This document shows positions 22,921 through 33,199 of a stretch of DNA of 64,000 bases, piece after piece. The stretch is taken from contig NC_062256.1 of the NCBI RefSeq assembly GCF_905475465.1, positions 9,123,662-9,187,661 of the forward strand, in the 5' to 3' direction. Position numbers and translations under genes: made by a program. Below the pieces are notes generated by a model. That model worked only from the letters and a program-made list of their open reading frames with translations, was not told the DNA's origin and ran no database searches. Source of the DNA: Pieris napi. Taxonomy: Eukaryota > Arthropoda > Insecta > Lepidoptera > Pieridae. Each line of letters starts with the position of its first letter. Position 1 is the stretch's first letter.

Positions 22921-23106
22921 TCATCGACACAACTCTGTATCCATTTCGTGCATAGAGCACGGTGCGTCTGGAGCTGCTAAAAACAATTTCCCAGAAGCGC
23001 AGGCGCAAAGCTGGTACACTTTCTTATTTCTTGAAGTTTTCTGCTCTTTCGTTGCGGTTGCTTCCTTGAGATTCTCGATAATTATGTTCGGGGCATCTAG
23101 TTTAAT
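22921..23106 (-). CDS. Scgdelta: sarcoglycan coding exon 5 (cysteine cluster and stop)
   Basis: The exon is 186 bases: residues 243-303 and TGA at 22923-22921. The acceptor is TTTTTTTTAG. It begins IKLDAPNIIIENL, like the IKLDAAKIRLP of vertebrate delta-sarcoglycan. It then has YQLCACASGKLFL and two later cysteines (PC, LC), reproducing the C-terminal CVC...C...C pattern that forms the disulfide-bonded end of these proteins. Confidence 0.95.
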   Translation of the reverse strand: MKLDAPNIIIENLKEATATKEQKTSRNKKVYQLCACASGKLFLAAPDAPCSMHEMDTELCR

Positions 23107-26100
23107 CTAAAAAAAACATCAATTAGTTAAATAACAAACACACGGACACTAAGAGTATATAATAAAGAGAGTTAAGAAACCACATTTATATTAAGTTGGA
23201 AAGCACAAGAGGTTAGAACTCGGCTAAAACCTACGCAAATAAAAGAGGAAAGATGGAGAAAAGAGACAGAAATATGTATAGTATCGACTCCTTTGGACAG
23301 GCCATTCTTTCTTCTCCATTTTTGAAGTTATACTTCTTTAGGCGCGTTATGAAAAATTTATGAGAATGAAATTTTACGAGGCGCGCGCACCGTGACACAA
23401 AATTATCAGTATGGGCGCCGAGCGTGCGCGAGCGAGATGGGAATAAGACAATCTACAAGTAAAAAGAAATAGAATATGCGTGACGTTAGCAGCCAAGAAC
23501 TTTGAATGACCATAATGACATTTGTAGTACCTTTTAAACAAATAAAGGAGTTTTAATTATTTTTTCAAAGAAATTTAGCAATGCTTTTATTACTAGATTA
23601 TTCAAAAATAAACCCACCAGAGAACATTTTGTGTAACAAACGAATTCAACACCAAAAAATTTACAAGATTTTTAACATTTGCCTATCCGGGTTCGACAGT
23701 CGACTACAAAAAATAACCAATGAATAAACAATGAGGCGTCCGCAGCCTCTCACTTATTATGACAACCTTGTTATGGTGTTTACAAGTTATTTTTGTGTCC
23801 CAACGATTAAAGGTTAATTTCGTTATTTTGATAGAAAAAAAGTTGTACTATAAATTTAGTCTTGCATATTTGTTTATCAAATAAAGTTCCTTAGTTCCTT
23901 CGTTAAATACTTTTGTGGTTTTGAATCTATGATTTGAATTTGATGTATTCGAACCATTTTCTATGCGAGAAAACTGTTTCATATGTGAGACGCTTTGGTG
24001 CGAAAAAATAGTGAAATACAAGATTAATAGTAATGCGATGTCATTTTTATATTAAGACGTCAAGTCTGTTAATTTTTTTAGACACTTAACGCTAAGTCTC
24101 GAGTTGGATCTTACCTTAAGGGCCTACAACATTTTTTAAATTACTAATAATATTTCCTTTCATATATTATACAATCGCTAAGATCTTCAAGTAATTAAAC
24201 GTAGCGAACGTTTCATGAATTTTTGTTTGTACTTACTGCACCAACAACTGAATCCAGTTTAATATTATTATGTGAAGTTATATCAATACTGCCCGCCCTA
24301 CTCTCTAAATAAATGGAGTGTGGTGCTCGTAGATCTAATTTTCGTGTTAAGGATTCCAATCTGCAACAAAAATCATTCACTACTGTTACGTATGTATCCG
24401 ACTTTATATTATCTATGGTTTCCGCTTCCTGTGGTATCACTCCGACCGCCTGTCATGACAGAAGTGGGATATAGTACGAACGTACACTTTTTTCATTATA
24501 TTATTTAATACTACCGACAGATATTTGAACCTGTCAGTCTAATTTTATTAAACTCGGTATCTATGTTCCCTCTAGAAATGCAATTTGGGTGAAACGTGGA
24601 CGGTACTTTTATACCTGTAGGTACCAGTACTAAAATTCCAAGAAGCTTGTGGACAAAATACCACTTACGAAATTTTACTTATGCTTTTGAAAGCTTTATG
24701 TATTATTCAATTCTAACAATACTACATACACACAATATTATTTAAACCGACTTCGAAAAGAGGAAACTCACTGTAAATTTGACCCTGGCGGTGCACGTAC
24801 GATGGGCGCTTGGAGGGCGCTACGCACCCCTACGCCGCCCGCCCCGTCCACCGCTAGGGCGTCTGCGAATACGCGTACCTCGTCCTTTGACGCGTAGAAT
24901 ATACGGTCACCACGTGCGTCTTGCACTTCAAAAGCATTTCCGGTACATTCCACGGAGTCGCGTTCTGTAAGTAATGAAATATGTATATTGTAAGACGAAA
25001 AAAATATTGGTTGTTTGTAAAGTAGGTTTACGATCGAGATGTTTACGTGATAACGTCTTATTGGTGATATAAGTTTTTGGGAAGTAAGGAATTAATGAAG
25101 ATAACAATTTTTTCAAATTTTAAATTACATCTATCGTTTTATTCACACTTTTGATGATAAATTTCGGGTGTAAAATGACAAGTTTACTTATTCGACTATG
25201 ATATACATTTTTCTTCATACATTCACGGAATGACTGGCAGCGCTCGAGATGAGACGGGAGATCGGTCCGTCTCTCTCTCGTTATACCTGCGATCGCGCTC
25301 GTGAGGTTTTGGTGTGACACAAGTTTCTGAACATGTCACCCGACTAAAACGATTTTAAAGACGTTATCACGTCAAAAATGTATGGTTTTGTAACTAAGTC
25401 AACTTTAATATTCGTTCAGTGAATTGAAAGTTTTTATGAAGTGCTTTTTATCAGCGAATTTTTGTAGTCGCGAGTATTTTGGTAATAGGCAAGTGGAATA
25501 AAATACAGTACATATTAACATTTACTATCAATATTTATTTATAATTTTTTTTATTTAAAAGACAATTCACATCAATTGACCTAGTGCCATGCTAACCTGG
25601 TGAAGCTTGTGTTATGGGTACTAGGCAACGGATATACTTACATATTATAGATAGATAGACATATAAATACATATTTAAACACCCAAGACCTAAGCACAAC
25701 ACCAAATGCTCATCACATCGATGTTCGTCTCAGCCGGGGATCGAACCCGTGACCCATGGATTCGCAGTCAGGGGTACTAACCACTAGACCAATGAGTCGT
25801 CAAATTTATAATTAACCAGTATGAATCACTGTTTTTGTGCCTCAAAATAAAATTACTGGAATCGCTATTTAATGATGGACGACAAATTCAGCTGAGCCTG
25901 TTGAGGGCATACTATAACCAAATTAATACGTGCCAAATTTCGGGTCAGTGCTCGTACTCTGTAAAACTCAATAATGAAATCGTGTTTTGGTCTTAGGTTT
26001 TCAATAAGGGGGATCAGACGACTATATGTGTCAAGTCAGCTAAGGCATAGATACTATCCTTTTAAGAAATTAATAATTGTATGATACAACAATAAGGAAT

Positions 26101-27938
26101 TATAACAATTATTAAGAGTGACAACATTATTATGTTTTTATAGAACAGGGGCAAACGGGCAGGAGGCTCACCTAATGTAAAGTGACACCACCGCCTATGG
26201 ACACTCTCAATGCCAGAGGTCTCGCGTGCGTTGTGGGCCTTTTAAGAATTGGTATGCTCTTTGAAGAAGAAATGGTTCGAAAATACTTCAGTGGGCAGCT
26301 GGTTCCACATAGTGGTTCACAATAAAAGGTTGAAAAACGATATTTACATATATTTTAGTCAGAACCTGACCTTCAACAGGACAGGTTCTCACTGTTCTCG
26401 TTATATTTGGCCTGTGACGGACGTCAGACGTCATTACTGTTGATTATTACTCTACAAATAGGCAACCAATGGCAATGATATTATTCTCGGAAAAGTCGAA
26501 ACAGAATTTTGTCCCTCGGAAATCTAATTTCAGAACCACCTATTCCTTTTGGTATAACAATTCTTACTTAAAATCAATTTTGACTGCTCCTTCTGGTCAT
26601 CAGAGACAAGAACTGTAAAATTCCGATGCGAGTGTAATGTAATAGGTTGCGCTGTTTGGGACGAAATTGTCGACGCTATTAGATCTTCGACAACCCATAC
26701 TTTACCATCTAAAGTAATACCATCCTTAACTATTGTTATTGGACCAAGGCCGTTCTGAAAAATAAAGTGTTTTAAGATATCTTAATTACGTTTATTATTA
26801 TTCATAACAATCACAAAAGTATCTAAAATTGTCTCAACCTACGTAGTAATAATTAAAATAATTAAAAATTAATAAAACAAATTTAAAAGTTTGTTCCCTA
26901 GGGAGCGTTCAAGTATTACGAAACGCGTTTTGGGAGAGGTGGGGGGGGGGTCCTTTTGTAAAACGTTACGATGCGGGGCGGGGATTGAATTACGCGTTAT
27001 TGTTAAGTTTATTTTCGACTTACACCACATAATAGTAACTAAAGAGACAAGATGGTCACGAAACGTTTTACTATACTTGAGTACAGTACTGTACTAGGGT
27101 ACTGAAAAACGTTACGGCGAGATACATGGGGGGGGGGTCAATAATCTCCAACAATTGCGTTACGTAATACTTGAACGCTCCCCTATGGCGGTGAACCTTT
27201 AACGCTGGCAGCATTTCCTCGCTGTATTGCGATACAGATAAGATAATATTGTAAGATATTATATGAAGACACATTTCTATAGTTGTCTCCTTGATTATTA
27301 TTATTATGCTAGATAAATAGGAGTCTGGGCCAGTGACACCAATGGACTTCTGATGTCCACATTTAAGACTCGTTCGTACGACGAAGGAAAACTTCGTGAC
27401 GAAACCCTGCTTAACTCAGAAGTCCCCGAAGTGTCAGACACAGGAGGCTGATCACTTGCGCATTAAGAAATAAAGGAAGACCAAGCTTCGTAGCGCCACT
27501 TTTTTACTTAAATTTCTGATAATATATAGCGGTGACATTTCTTAGGGCATTGGTAGCAAGGGGATCCCATGTTTAGTTAATACACTTGTCGTTTTACGTA
27601 CAGAGTTTTTAGGTTCACGAGAATTACATACATATTTGCATTAAAATTATCCATAAAAAGAAATTGAAAAGTCACAATGAAAGGTGTAAATACATTTATC
27701 AAAAATTTTTAGTTACCTTTGTCAGGCTTAAATTACTTATAATCCACAAAGTAAAGGCGATATTCAAAAATATAAGTATCATTAGGACTATTACGATCGC
27801 ATACAGCGATTTCCGTCTCCACCCTTTAAGCCCAACTGGAAGACAGCTTTTGGAATCCTCCTGAATCGGTGGTTGCTCACTGGTGGGAGTACATTCCCAA
27901 CCCCGAACACCTTCGGTCCTTGTATCTTCGATTTTCAT
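22921..27938 (-). CDS. Scgdelta: delta/gamma-type sarcoglycan, complete gene, five coding exons
   Basis: Sarcoglycans are single-pass type II membrane glycoproteins of the dystrophin-glycoprotein complex in muscle. Joining 27938-27717, 26754-26568, 24964-24772, 24360-24237 and 23106-22921 gives 912 bases, 303 residues plus TGA. All junctions are GT/AG, and the two split codons (Lys137 and Gln201) stay in frame. A short cytoplasmic part ends in a basic GWRRK motif before one membrane segment (about residues 44-68), as in vertebrate delta and gamma sarcoglycan. The ectodomain has a conserved N-glycosylation site (Asn119 in RNFTV) and ends in a four-cysteine cluster (Cys276, Cys278, Cys292, Cys302) with the spacing of the vertebrate proteins. 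The length is close to the roughly 290 residues usual for the family. Delta versus gamma cannot be separated here, because insects generally carry one gene of this type. The introns hold a MITE, two SINEs, a LINE end and a Helentron-like piece. Confidence 0.95.
23319..23430 (+). mobile_element. Helentron-like element, copy 4, 5' fragment in sarcoglycan intron 4
   Basis: TTTTGAAGTTATACTTCTTT then AGGCGCGTTATGAAAAATTT and GCGCGCGCACCGTGACACAA match the 5' end of copies 2 and 7. No 3' end is found nearby. Confidence 0.72.
24237..24360 (-). CDS. Scgdelta: sarcoglycan coding exon 4
   Basis: The exon is 124 bases: the last base of Gln201 and residues 202-242. The acceptor is TTGTTGCAG and the donor GTAAGT. 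The spliced product reads LQLESLTRKLDLRAPHSIYL, matching the [20 protein letters not shown] segment of the vertebrate protein. It ends in phase 0 with DSVVGA, joining exon 5. Confidence 0.93.
24772..24964 (-). CDS. Scgdelta: sarcoglycan coding exon 3 (central ectodomain)
   Basis: The exon is 193 bases, from the last two bases of Lys137 through residue 200 and the first two bases of Gln201. The acceptor is CTTACAG and the donor GTGAGT. It contains VECTGNAFEVQDARGDRIFY, aligning with the vertebrate VEAYGKKFEVKT stretch, and then APIVRAPPGSNL, aligning with TPNVRADPFKEL. It is much richer in G and C than the surrounding introns, notably 24790-24870. Confidence 0.94.
25560..25803 (-). mobile_element. 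SINE-C in sarcoglycan intron 2
   Basis: On the minus strand a tRNA-like head (ATTGGTCTAGTGGTTAGTAC and B box GGGTTCGATCCCCGGCTGAG) is followed by GATGTGATGAGCATTTGGTG. A near copy is at 48710-48957 (-). Confidence 0.85.
26135..26330 (-). mobile_element. LINE ORF2 end and 3' tail in sarcoglycan intron 2
   Basis: The minus strand reads GGAACCAGCTGCCCACTGAA, GTATTTTCGAACCATTTC, CGCGAGACCTCTGGCATTG and ends GCCCGTTTGCCCCTGTTCTA, as in 35205-35390. Confidence 0.85.
26568..26754 (-). CDS. Scgdelta: sarcoglycan coding exon 2 (start of ectodomain)
   Basis: The exon is 187 bases: residues 75-136 plus the first base of Lys137. The acceptor is TTTTTCAG and the donor GTAAGA. It begins NGLGPITIVKDGITLDG, matching the membrane-proximal GMGNLRITEKGLKLEG stretch of vertebrate delta-sarcoglycan. 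It holds the RNFTV glycosylation sequon. No stop occurs in the used frame. Confidence 0.93.
26830..27245 (+). repeat. interspersed repeat interrupted by a MITE (sarcoglycan intron 1)
   Basis: 26830-26899 and 27184-27245 together match 42735-42850 (ACCTACATAGTAATAATA, GTTCGGTCCCTGGCAGTG, CTCGCTGTATTGCGATAC). The break lies exactly where the MITE sits. Confidence 0.7.
26900..27183. mobile_element. MITE with GGGAGCGTTCAAGTATTACG ends in sarcoglycan intron 1
   Basis: Left GGGAGCGTTCAAGTATTACG and right CGTAATACTTGAACGCTCCC are inverted. The element is about 284 bases and contains two G-runs (26939-26950 and 27128-27137). The uninterrupted copy of the host repeat at 42780 serves as an empty site. 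Confidence 0.82.
27305..27515 (+). mobile_element. decayed SINE-A in sarcoglycan intron 1
   Basis: CACCAATGGACTTCTGATGT, ACTCGTTCGTACGACGAAGG, CACAGGAGGCTGATCACTTG and TCGTAGCGCCACTTTTT follow the SINE-A body. The tRNA head is lost. Confidence 0.65.
27717..27938 (-). CDS. Scgdelta: sarcoglycan coding exon 1 (cytoplasmic tail and membrane segment)
   Basis: This exon holds residues 1-74. The ATG is at 27938-27936. The tail is acidic and proline-rich, followed by GWRRKSLYAIVIVLMILIFL, which begins the membrane anchor. The motif matches the vertebrate GWRKRCLYFFVLLLMI region. The exon ends in phase 0 at ACAAAG before donor GTAACT (27716-27711). A further sequon, NLS at residues 69-71, lies at the outer edge of the membrane segment and may be too close to it to be glycosylated. 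Confidence 0.93.
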
Positions 27939-27950
27939 TCTAAAATAACG
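27939..27950 (-). promoter_or_regulatory. Scgdelta: probable splice acceptor just upstream of the sarcoglycan ATG
   Basis: On the minus strand the bases before the start read CGTTATTTTAG then A-ATG. A pyrimidine-rich AG one base before the start codon suggests that the first exon is non-coding and lies further upstream. Without transcripts it could also be chance. Confidence 0.5.
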
Positions 27951-27959
27951 TTTTTACCT

Positions 27960-28970
27960 AATTAAAAAAATATAACATTACTTTTTAATACAACACGTGG
28001 TAAAAAAAATCAATTTCGTTTCATTAGATAGTACTTGTATTAATTGGAACAATCTTATTAAGTTTAGCGGTACTCGTAAAACATATTAACTGTAGTCGTA
28101 TAAGACTGCTATTTAAGAGAAGACAAAGGGAAGAGAGGACGTAAAGTATATGGGAAAGTCTGCAGAAAAGATTTAGGAGGCTAGCCCGGGATAGAACAGA
28201 CTGCATAAAAGCAGGAGTGTCCCATGTCTGGTGACAGTCTGACCATTGGTTAAAAAATAATTGTAATATTAAATTAACAAATTATTAGGGATACAACGGG
28301 CGGCCTAATACCGAACAAGCGATTTCTTCCAGGTAATTCTAGTAACGAAAAAACTAAAAACAAGAAATAGTACGGGTAAAACACAAGAAGTGCGTAACCA
28401 AATCAACAAAAAGAAAAAAACAAGTATCATTGAAAAATTATACAAATGTCAACTATACAATTATACAACTACTCGTATTATCTAAAATAAAAATAAACTA
28501 AAATTAATAGCTAATCTCAATTTTTAAATTACTTTAAATTGTTTTTAATTACAGGCAGTGAACAGTTGGTTATTAAAAAAATATTCAATAAAACAAAAAT
28601 AGCAAATCATTAAAAATAGCTCAATAGATAAGGGCAATTCTTAGCAAAATTGTCTGTCGACTTATGAGAGATTTCGCTATCTCGATATCTCGATGTTTAT
28701 ATTCACACTCAATTAGAATCAAATGGAACATCGATGTTCGATGCGTAATGCATGTTAATTTATTCAGTAACATTTTAACGACAAATTCTTCAAGCCTATA
28801 CAGTGCAAAGCCTGCCTATATTTTACATTCTGCGCAGAGATGGGAACTTATGTTGATAACAATGCCGTCAGGTCAATAGATTGGGGTTTATAGTTTCAGT
28901 TTAGAACGGAATTCCTCAAGGCATGCTTCAACCACGTAACATTAACTAAAAGAATATCCGACGAGAATGG
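27960..28970. other. AT-rich DNA upstream of the sarcoglycan start, with LINE scraps
   Basis: 28285-28345 is a minus-strand LINE 3' UTR piece (AATTACCTGGAAGAAATCGC). 28110-28240 has a plus-strand reading FRRLARDRTDCIKAG, faintly like a LINE end. No exon is recognised. If the candidate first exon near 33.0 kb is right, this is intronic. Confidence 0.4.
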
Positions 28971-28974
28971 AATT

Positions 28975-29210
28975 ACGACATTTTTCATAATGGAAACCCC
29001 ATACATCATTACATTTGTCCCTCCTTTTCGAAGAACGCGCTTTGGTCAAAGCTTACCGATGTCCAGATTGAGCATTAATAATCGAGCTAGGTCTGAATAT
29101 CCATAGTTTTGTTTAATATTTGTATTATCTCTTCGTGTATGTCATGTTTGCCTATAAGTGCTTGTCACATTAAAAAATATATTTTATTGTACCACTGTAT
29201 CTAAGCTAGG
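28975..29210 (+). mobile_element. LINE ORF2 end and 3' UTR
   Basis: CCCTCCTTTTCGAAGAACGC, CGATGTCCAGATTGAGCATT, GAATATCCATAGTT and TAAGTGCTTGTCACATTAAA match the copy at 38545-38790, with a shortened middle. Confidence 0.75.
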
Positions 29211-29282
29211 CTGGCTAAATTAGCCAGGACTTTAACGCACAACGGACCAATCAGGAGTCTAATTGCGGAAAAAGGAGTCCTA

Positions 29283-29308
29283 CAACCCTAACCCTAACCC
29301 CTAACCTA
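29283..29308 (+). repeat. short CCCTAA-like tract
   Basis: CAACCCTAACCCTAACCCCT then AACC. It resembles telomere repeats, but is only about four units and is interstitial. Confidence 0.5.
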
Positions 29309-29739
29309 CCAATGCATCAGTGCGCCGGGCGTTGTTAAGCTTTTATCAATAAAAAAAAGTAATACAATATTCATTAGTTAATGAAAAGACTTTTAAATAA
29401 TTTTACTTAGTATTTAAACACCTATGTTTTAATGCTTTGTGATCGTAAAAGTGACAGAGGTATTTTAGTTATAAAATATGTAAATAAGTTAATTGTTTAG
29501 CACGCTTTGATCAGTAAATTTCGGTATTTCATTTCGTACCCGTACACTTATAGAAATAATAGTTCTGTAGTGCGGCAACTATTAATAGAGGATTACGGAT
29601 CGCATTTTTATATTTATTAGTTTGTATGAAACACGACGTCAAATTTCCGGTTCCAACAGTAGACAAGAAATTTATTGGTGCAATGCCGGGCGAACGCTTG
29701 ATTTTAACGTTAGGTTTTGATTTCCTACTAGGCCAAAAC

Positions 29740-29822
29740 TCTCTTAATAGGCCGGCAAAAAACTCCCGAAAATTTTGGCTTTGAGAGTGCCCATGTTTGC
29801 CCCCTGTTCTATAAAAAAACTA
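29740..29822 (+). mobile_element. LINE 3' tail scrap
   Basis: TAGGCCGGCAAAAAACTCCC, GAGAGTGCCCATG and TTTGCCCCCTGTTCTATAAA mark a truncated copy. Confidence 0.65.
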
Positions 29823-30204
29823 TACAATTTAATTAATTAAAACAAATAATAGGTGTTAATTTAAGAGTTACATCTCAAACTGATATTTACATATATTTTA
29901 TTAGTTTAAAAATATTTGTCTTATAAGTGTGCACACCTAAAATATACTTTTAAATTAAACATAACAAATACAGATTGTTTGCAACGACTAATGAACAACA
30001 TCTGTGCAATAATAGCCTTAACATAGTTAATGCCACAGTAACCTATATTTTGCATCAAACAGGAACAATAATTAACTCCACTATTAAGATGTCTATAGGG
30101 TTTTATTTGGACCACCAGACATTTTAATAAATACATTAAATATTAATTGAATTTTAAAAATTCGTCAGGCGTTTAAACTTTTTTGATATATGTCTTTCAT
30201 ATTT

Positions 30205-30860
30205 TTTATAGAAAACAAACGAGCTTACGGGACGCCCAAAAATGGCAGTTATCGCAGCCCATGGACACCCATTTTATAGAGTGTGTTGCCGGCCTTTAAG
30301 GGAGGAGTACACTCTTACTTTGAACAGTCGGAGGTCGTATCTCTCAGGGAAGACCGCAATAGTCGATTCCACAGTTCGCTGGTTCACAGAACGAAGTGTC
30401 TTGTGTAGTGGACTAAGGAAGACTTCCAGCCATCAAGGTGATGCTGATGAAATTTGGAACTGATACGGCTCGTACGGTGTTAAATCGAGGCAGGAGGGAT
30501 CCCCAACAATTCTTCAGAACACCGCTATTTACACTTTGTAGAAAACGCATAGAGACGCAATGTCTCTGCGTAGATAGAGAATCAAGCCGACCAGTAATAA
30601 GTTGGGGATTGACAATTCAACAAGCCCTTCACTGAATTTGGTCTAAAGGAAGAAGCTGGTATTTGGAAGCATCGGCTCAGAGATGTGAGCAGTATTCCAT
30701 ATGAGGTCGTACTTGAGCCTTGTATACCTGCATAGGTTGTACCTCAGTAAAATATTGCTTAGCCAAAACACCCAGCTTTTAGAAGCCTGTTTGGATTTTC
30801 CTTCCAAATGACTGCGGAATTGGACTTCTTTCGATATGGCTAGTTTTAATAACATTATTT
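30205..30860 (-). mobile_element. LINE ORF2 C-terminal region and 3' UTR, degraded
   Basis: On the minus strand a frame reads KEVQFRSHLEGKSKQASKSW and later YLRRDIASLCV (broken by frameshifts). These are motifs of the C-terminal part of jockey/CR1-like reverse transcriptases. It then has CTGTGGAATCGACTATTGCG and ends in TGGGCGTCCCGTAAGCTCGT. Confidence 0.72.
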
Positions 30861-30950
30861 TACTTGTATTATATTACACTTGTATTATTTTACACTTGTT
30901 TTATTTTACACTTGTATTATTTTACACTAGTATTATTTTACCCTACAAAA
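30855..30950. repeat. minisatellite, 16-base unit
   Basis: About six copies of ACACTTGTATTATTTT with small changes abut the LINE remnant. Confidence 0.8.
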
Positions 30951-30959
30951 GTGATGGTA

Positions 30960-32750
30960 GACATCTCTTCCTGTTTAAATTTCTGATTTATACAATCGTA
31001 TATGTATTGTAAGTAGAAAATAATAACTGGATGTTTAGAGAAGGACGTTTAGTTATAAGTATAAAAAATAACTGGACCGAATAATTTTGTATGATCAGGA
31101 TGGTTCATTATTTTTATGTTTTTAATTTTACAATGACCGACGGGCTGATAGTAAGGAAACGACCGGGTTAGTAGTTCAATAAAATCTATTTATAATAGTT
31201 TCAATCTGTGGCGCAATTTACCGTGCATTTAGCAATGCTAGGATGTCGAGAGATATCTTATAGACAGGGGGAACTAATTTCACGTAATATCATTTTAATG
31301 TCATAATTTAATTTTTACTATTTCAGGAACAAAAACGCGTTACTGAATAAGTTAAGGAACGTCGCTGAACTTTGACATTTTATGTACAAAATCACATGGT
31401 TAATAAGTTTATGTCGGATGGTTAATAGGTAGTGTTGTTTATTGTCCGAAACAATTGCTTCATCGCGAATCAAACCTGCTAAGTTATACGTAATACAGCC
31501 ACTAAGACCATATATTATAATATGTGGCATATCGATTTGTTTCTCAAATTTAGTAGTTGTGTTTAAAATACCTGACCTGAGCAACGATTTGCACTCAACC
31601 GCTATTTTCGGACTGTTATATTAGTTGACATGAAAGCCACAAAAATTGTGGGATTTATTAATTTCAATACTTCATAACTTTCTATTGATATATTGGAATT
31701 TAAATTGTACAAAAGTGTTTTTATTTAATCAAAATATTAAATTCTAACACTCATTGAGTATATGCGCTTTTAGTTTGATTTAACGTAACACACACATAAT
31801 GATACAAATCTTTCCTCTATAATATTAATAGATTTAATTCAAGGACACACTAAATACGTTTTGAATTGTTTTTGGGCAAATTAGGTAGAAATGATTTAAA
31901 TAAGACCTTCTAAATTGATCTCGCTTCACTATTATTAGAGAAAACTTGTCGTAATATAAATTAAAAAATATAAAAATGTTTTTTTTTTAACTAAACATTT
32001 TTAAGTATAATATCTTATACCTACTACTAGGTTTTTACTCGCTGGAGCTTTTATCACGAAGCTTTGTCGGTAAAGCTTCCATGCCAATACAATAGCGTAC
32101 ATATACATAAATAATATACAAATTGCTAGTCTTTGTACTCTTTTGTAGCTTACAAGACAATCTTGACTAGCCTACTCCTAAATAATGTAAAAATTCGTAT
32201 AGATTACTAAACTTTTTTTAATGTGTAGAATACAGAGCGTATTTTCCTACCTATGTGATTACATGGTGCATAACTGAAGTTTAGTGTTCGATTCCCGGCT
32301 ATACATATATATATAAAATATATTTTCAGGCGCGTTAAATAGCCATCAAAGTAAGCTTAATGTTTAAATAACTTATTTCTCATTATAAAAAATAATGTAT
32401 TTTATTTATATGAGAAACGTATAAATTAAAATTATATATATATGAACAAGACACACGTCACCATCAGCCGTCCCAATTTTAGTCTACTAGGCTCATTCTG
32501 ATATGTATATGTAAGCTTAAAAATATATATGTCCCATCTCCCATTAATTGTACTATGTCTGTTTACACAATGGGCCATTGAACAGTTTGGTGACAACGTG
32601 GCCTGATAAGTCATGGCAAGTACTATATAACTCAACTAGTATTATATCTACTAAATATATCACACCAATCTATTTTAATAAGTTCACTAAAAAGCGTAAT
32701 ATACAGTACCTGTCGTAATTAAGAGGTAGGTCTCGTGGGACGTATTATAT
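30960..32750. other. no supported gene
   Basis: A minus-strand frame at 31318-31584 is discussed as a finding. A tRNA-like scrap (GTGTTCGATTCCCGGCTATA) is at 32283. The rest is AT-rich. Confidence 0.4.
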
Positions 32751-32955
32751 TATCACTACTGGTCGTTTATTAACGATGCAAGCGGCTGCACCGAGCGAGC
32801 AGTGTGACGTAGACTAGATAAACTCATAGGTGCTAGAAGGAACACTCGAAACGTGAAGTAAGGCGGGCGTGCTCCAGAATATAATATCAGCAGAGTGGCT
32901 CGACTCTCGCGCGGGGCCGCCCGTGCTACCGCCGTAATAAACGCTCCAAAATAGA

Positions 32956-33095
32956 ACTCACGTAAATACTGACGCTGGAAGACTGGCTCGGTATAAATAA
33001 ATCCAGTTCGATTTTCAAATTTTCGTCGAAATCGCTCAATTATCGGCACTATGTATGACTGGACTGTACGCGTTTGAATGTAGAATCGGACTGAA
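32956..33095 (-). promoter_or_regulatory. candidate non-coding 5' exon and promoter region of the sarcoglycan gene
   Basis: A GC-richer, apparently single-copy island spans about 32760-33200. On the minus strand an arthropod-like initiator (TTCAGTCC, about 33090) is followed by a GTGAGT donor at 32961-32956. A transcript leaving here could splice to the acceptor at 27941-27940, about 5 kb away. This is inference from position and motifs only. The region could instead serve another gene or be an enhancer. Confidence 0.22.
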
Positions 33096-33199
33096 GTTAG
33101 CCGAGTGCGCCAGCGACTCCGACGTCGATTTCAACTCGTTGTGAAGTTGTGCATTTTTAAAGAGGCGTTGTCTCGCGAGGGACATAATTCGGATACGTT

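Noticed and set aside
24272..24508. Plus-strand frame of 78 codons
   Set aside because: It is the antisense of sarcoglycan exon 4 and its flanking introns.
24779..24970. Plus-strand frame with arginine/proline-rich product
   Set aside because: It is the antisense of sarcoglycan exon 3, kept open by the exon's high GC.
25560..25803. tRNA-like sequence in intron 2
   Set aside because: It is a SINE-C head, repeated with its body at 48710-48957.
30855..30950. CRISPR-like array
   Set aside because: The 16-base units are directly adjacent with no spacers. It is a minisatellite in eukaryotic DNA.
32756..33049. 97-codon minus-strand frame as a protein gene
   Set aside because: It runs through a good GTGAGT donor and has no known domain. 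I treat the area as a possible 5' exon and promoter instead.
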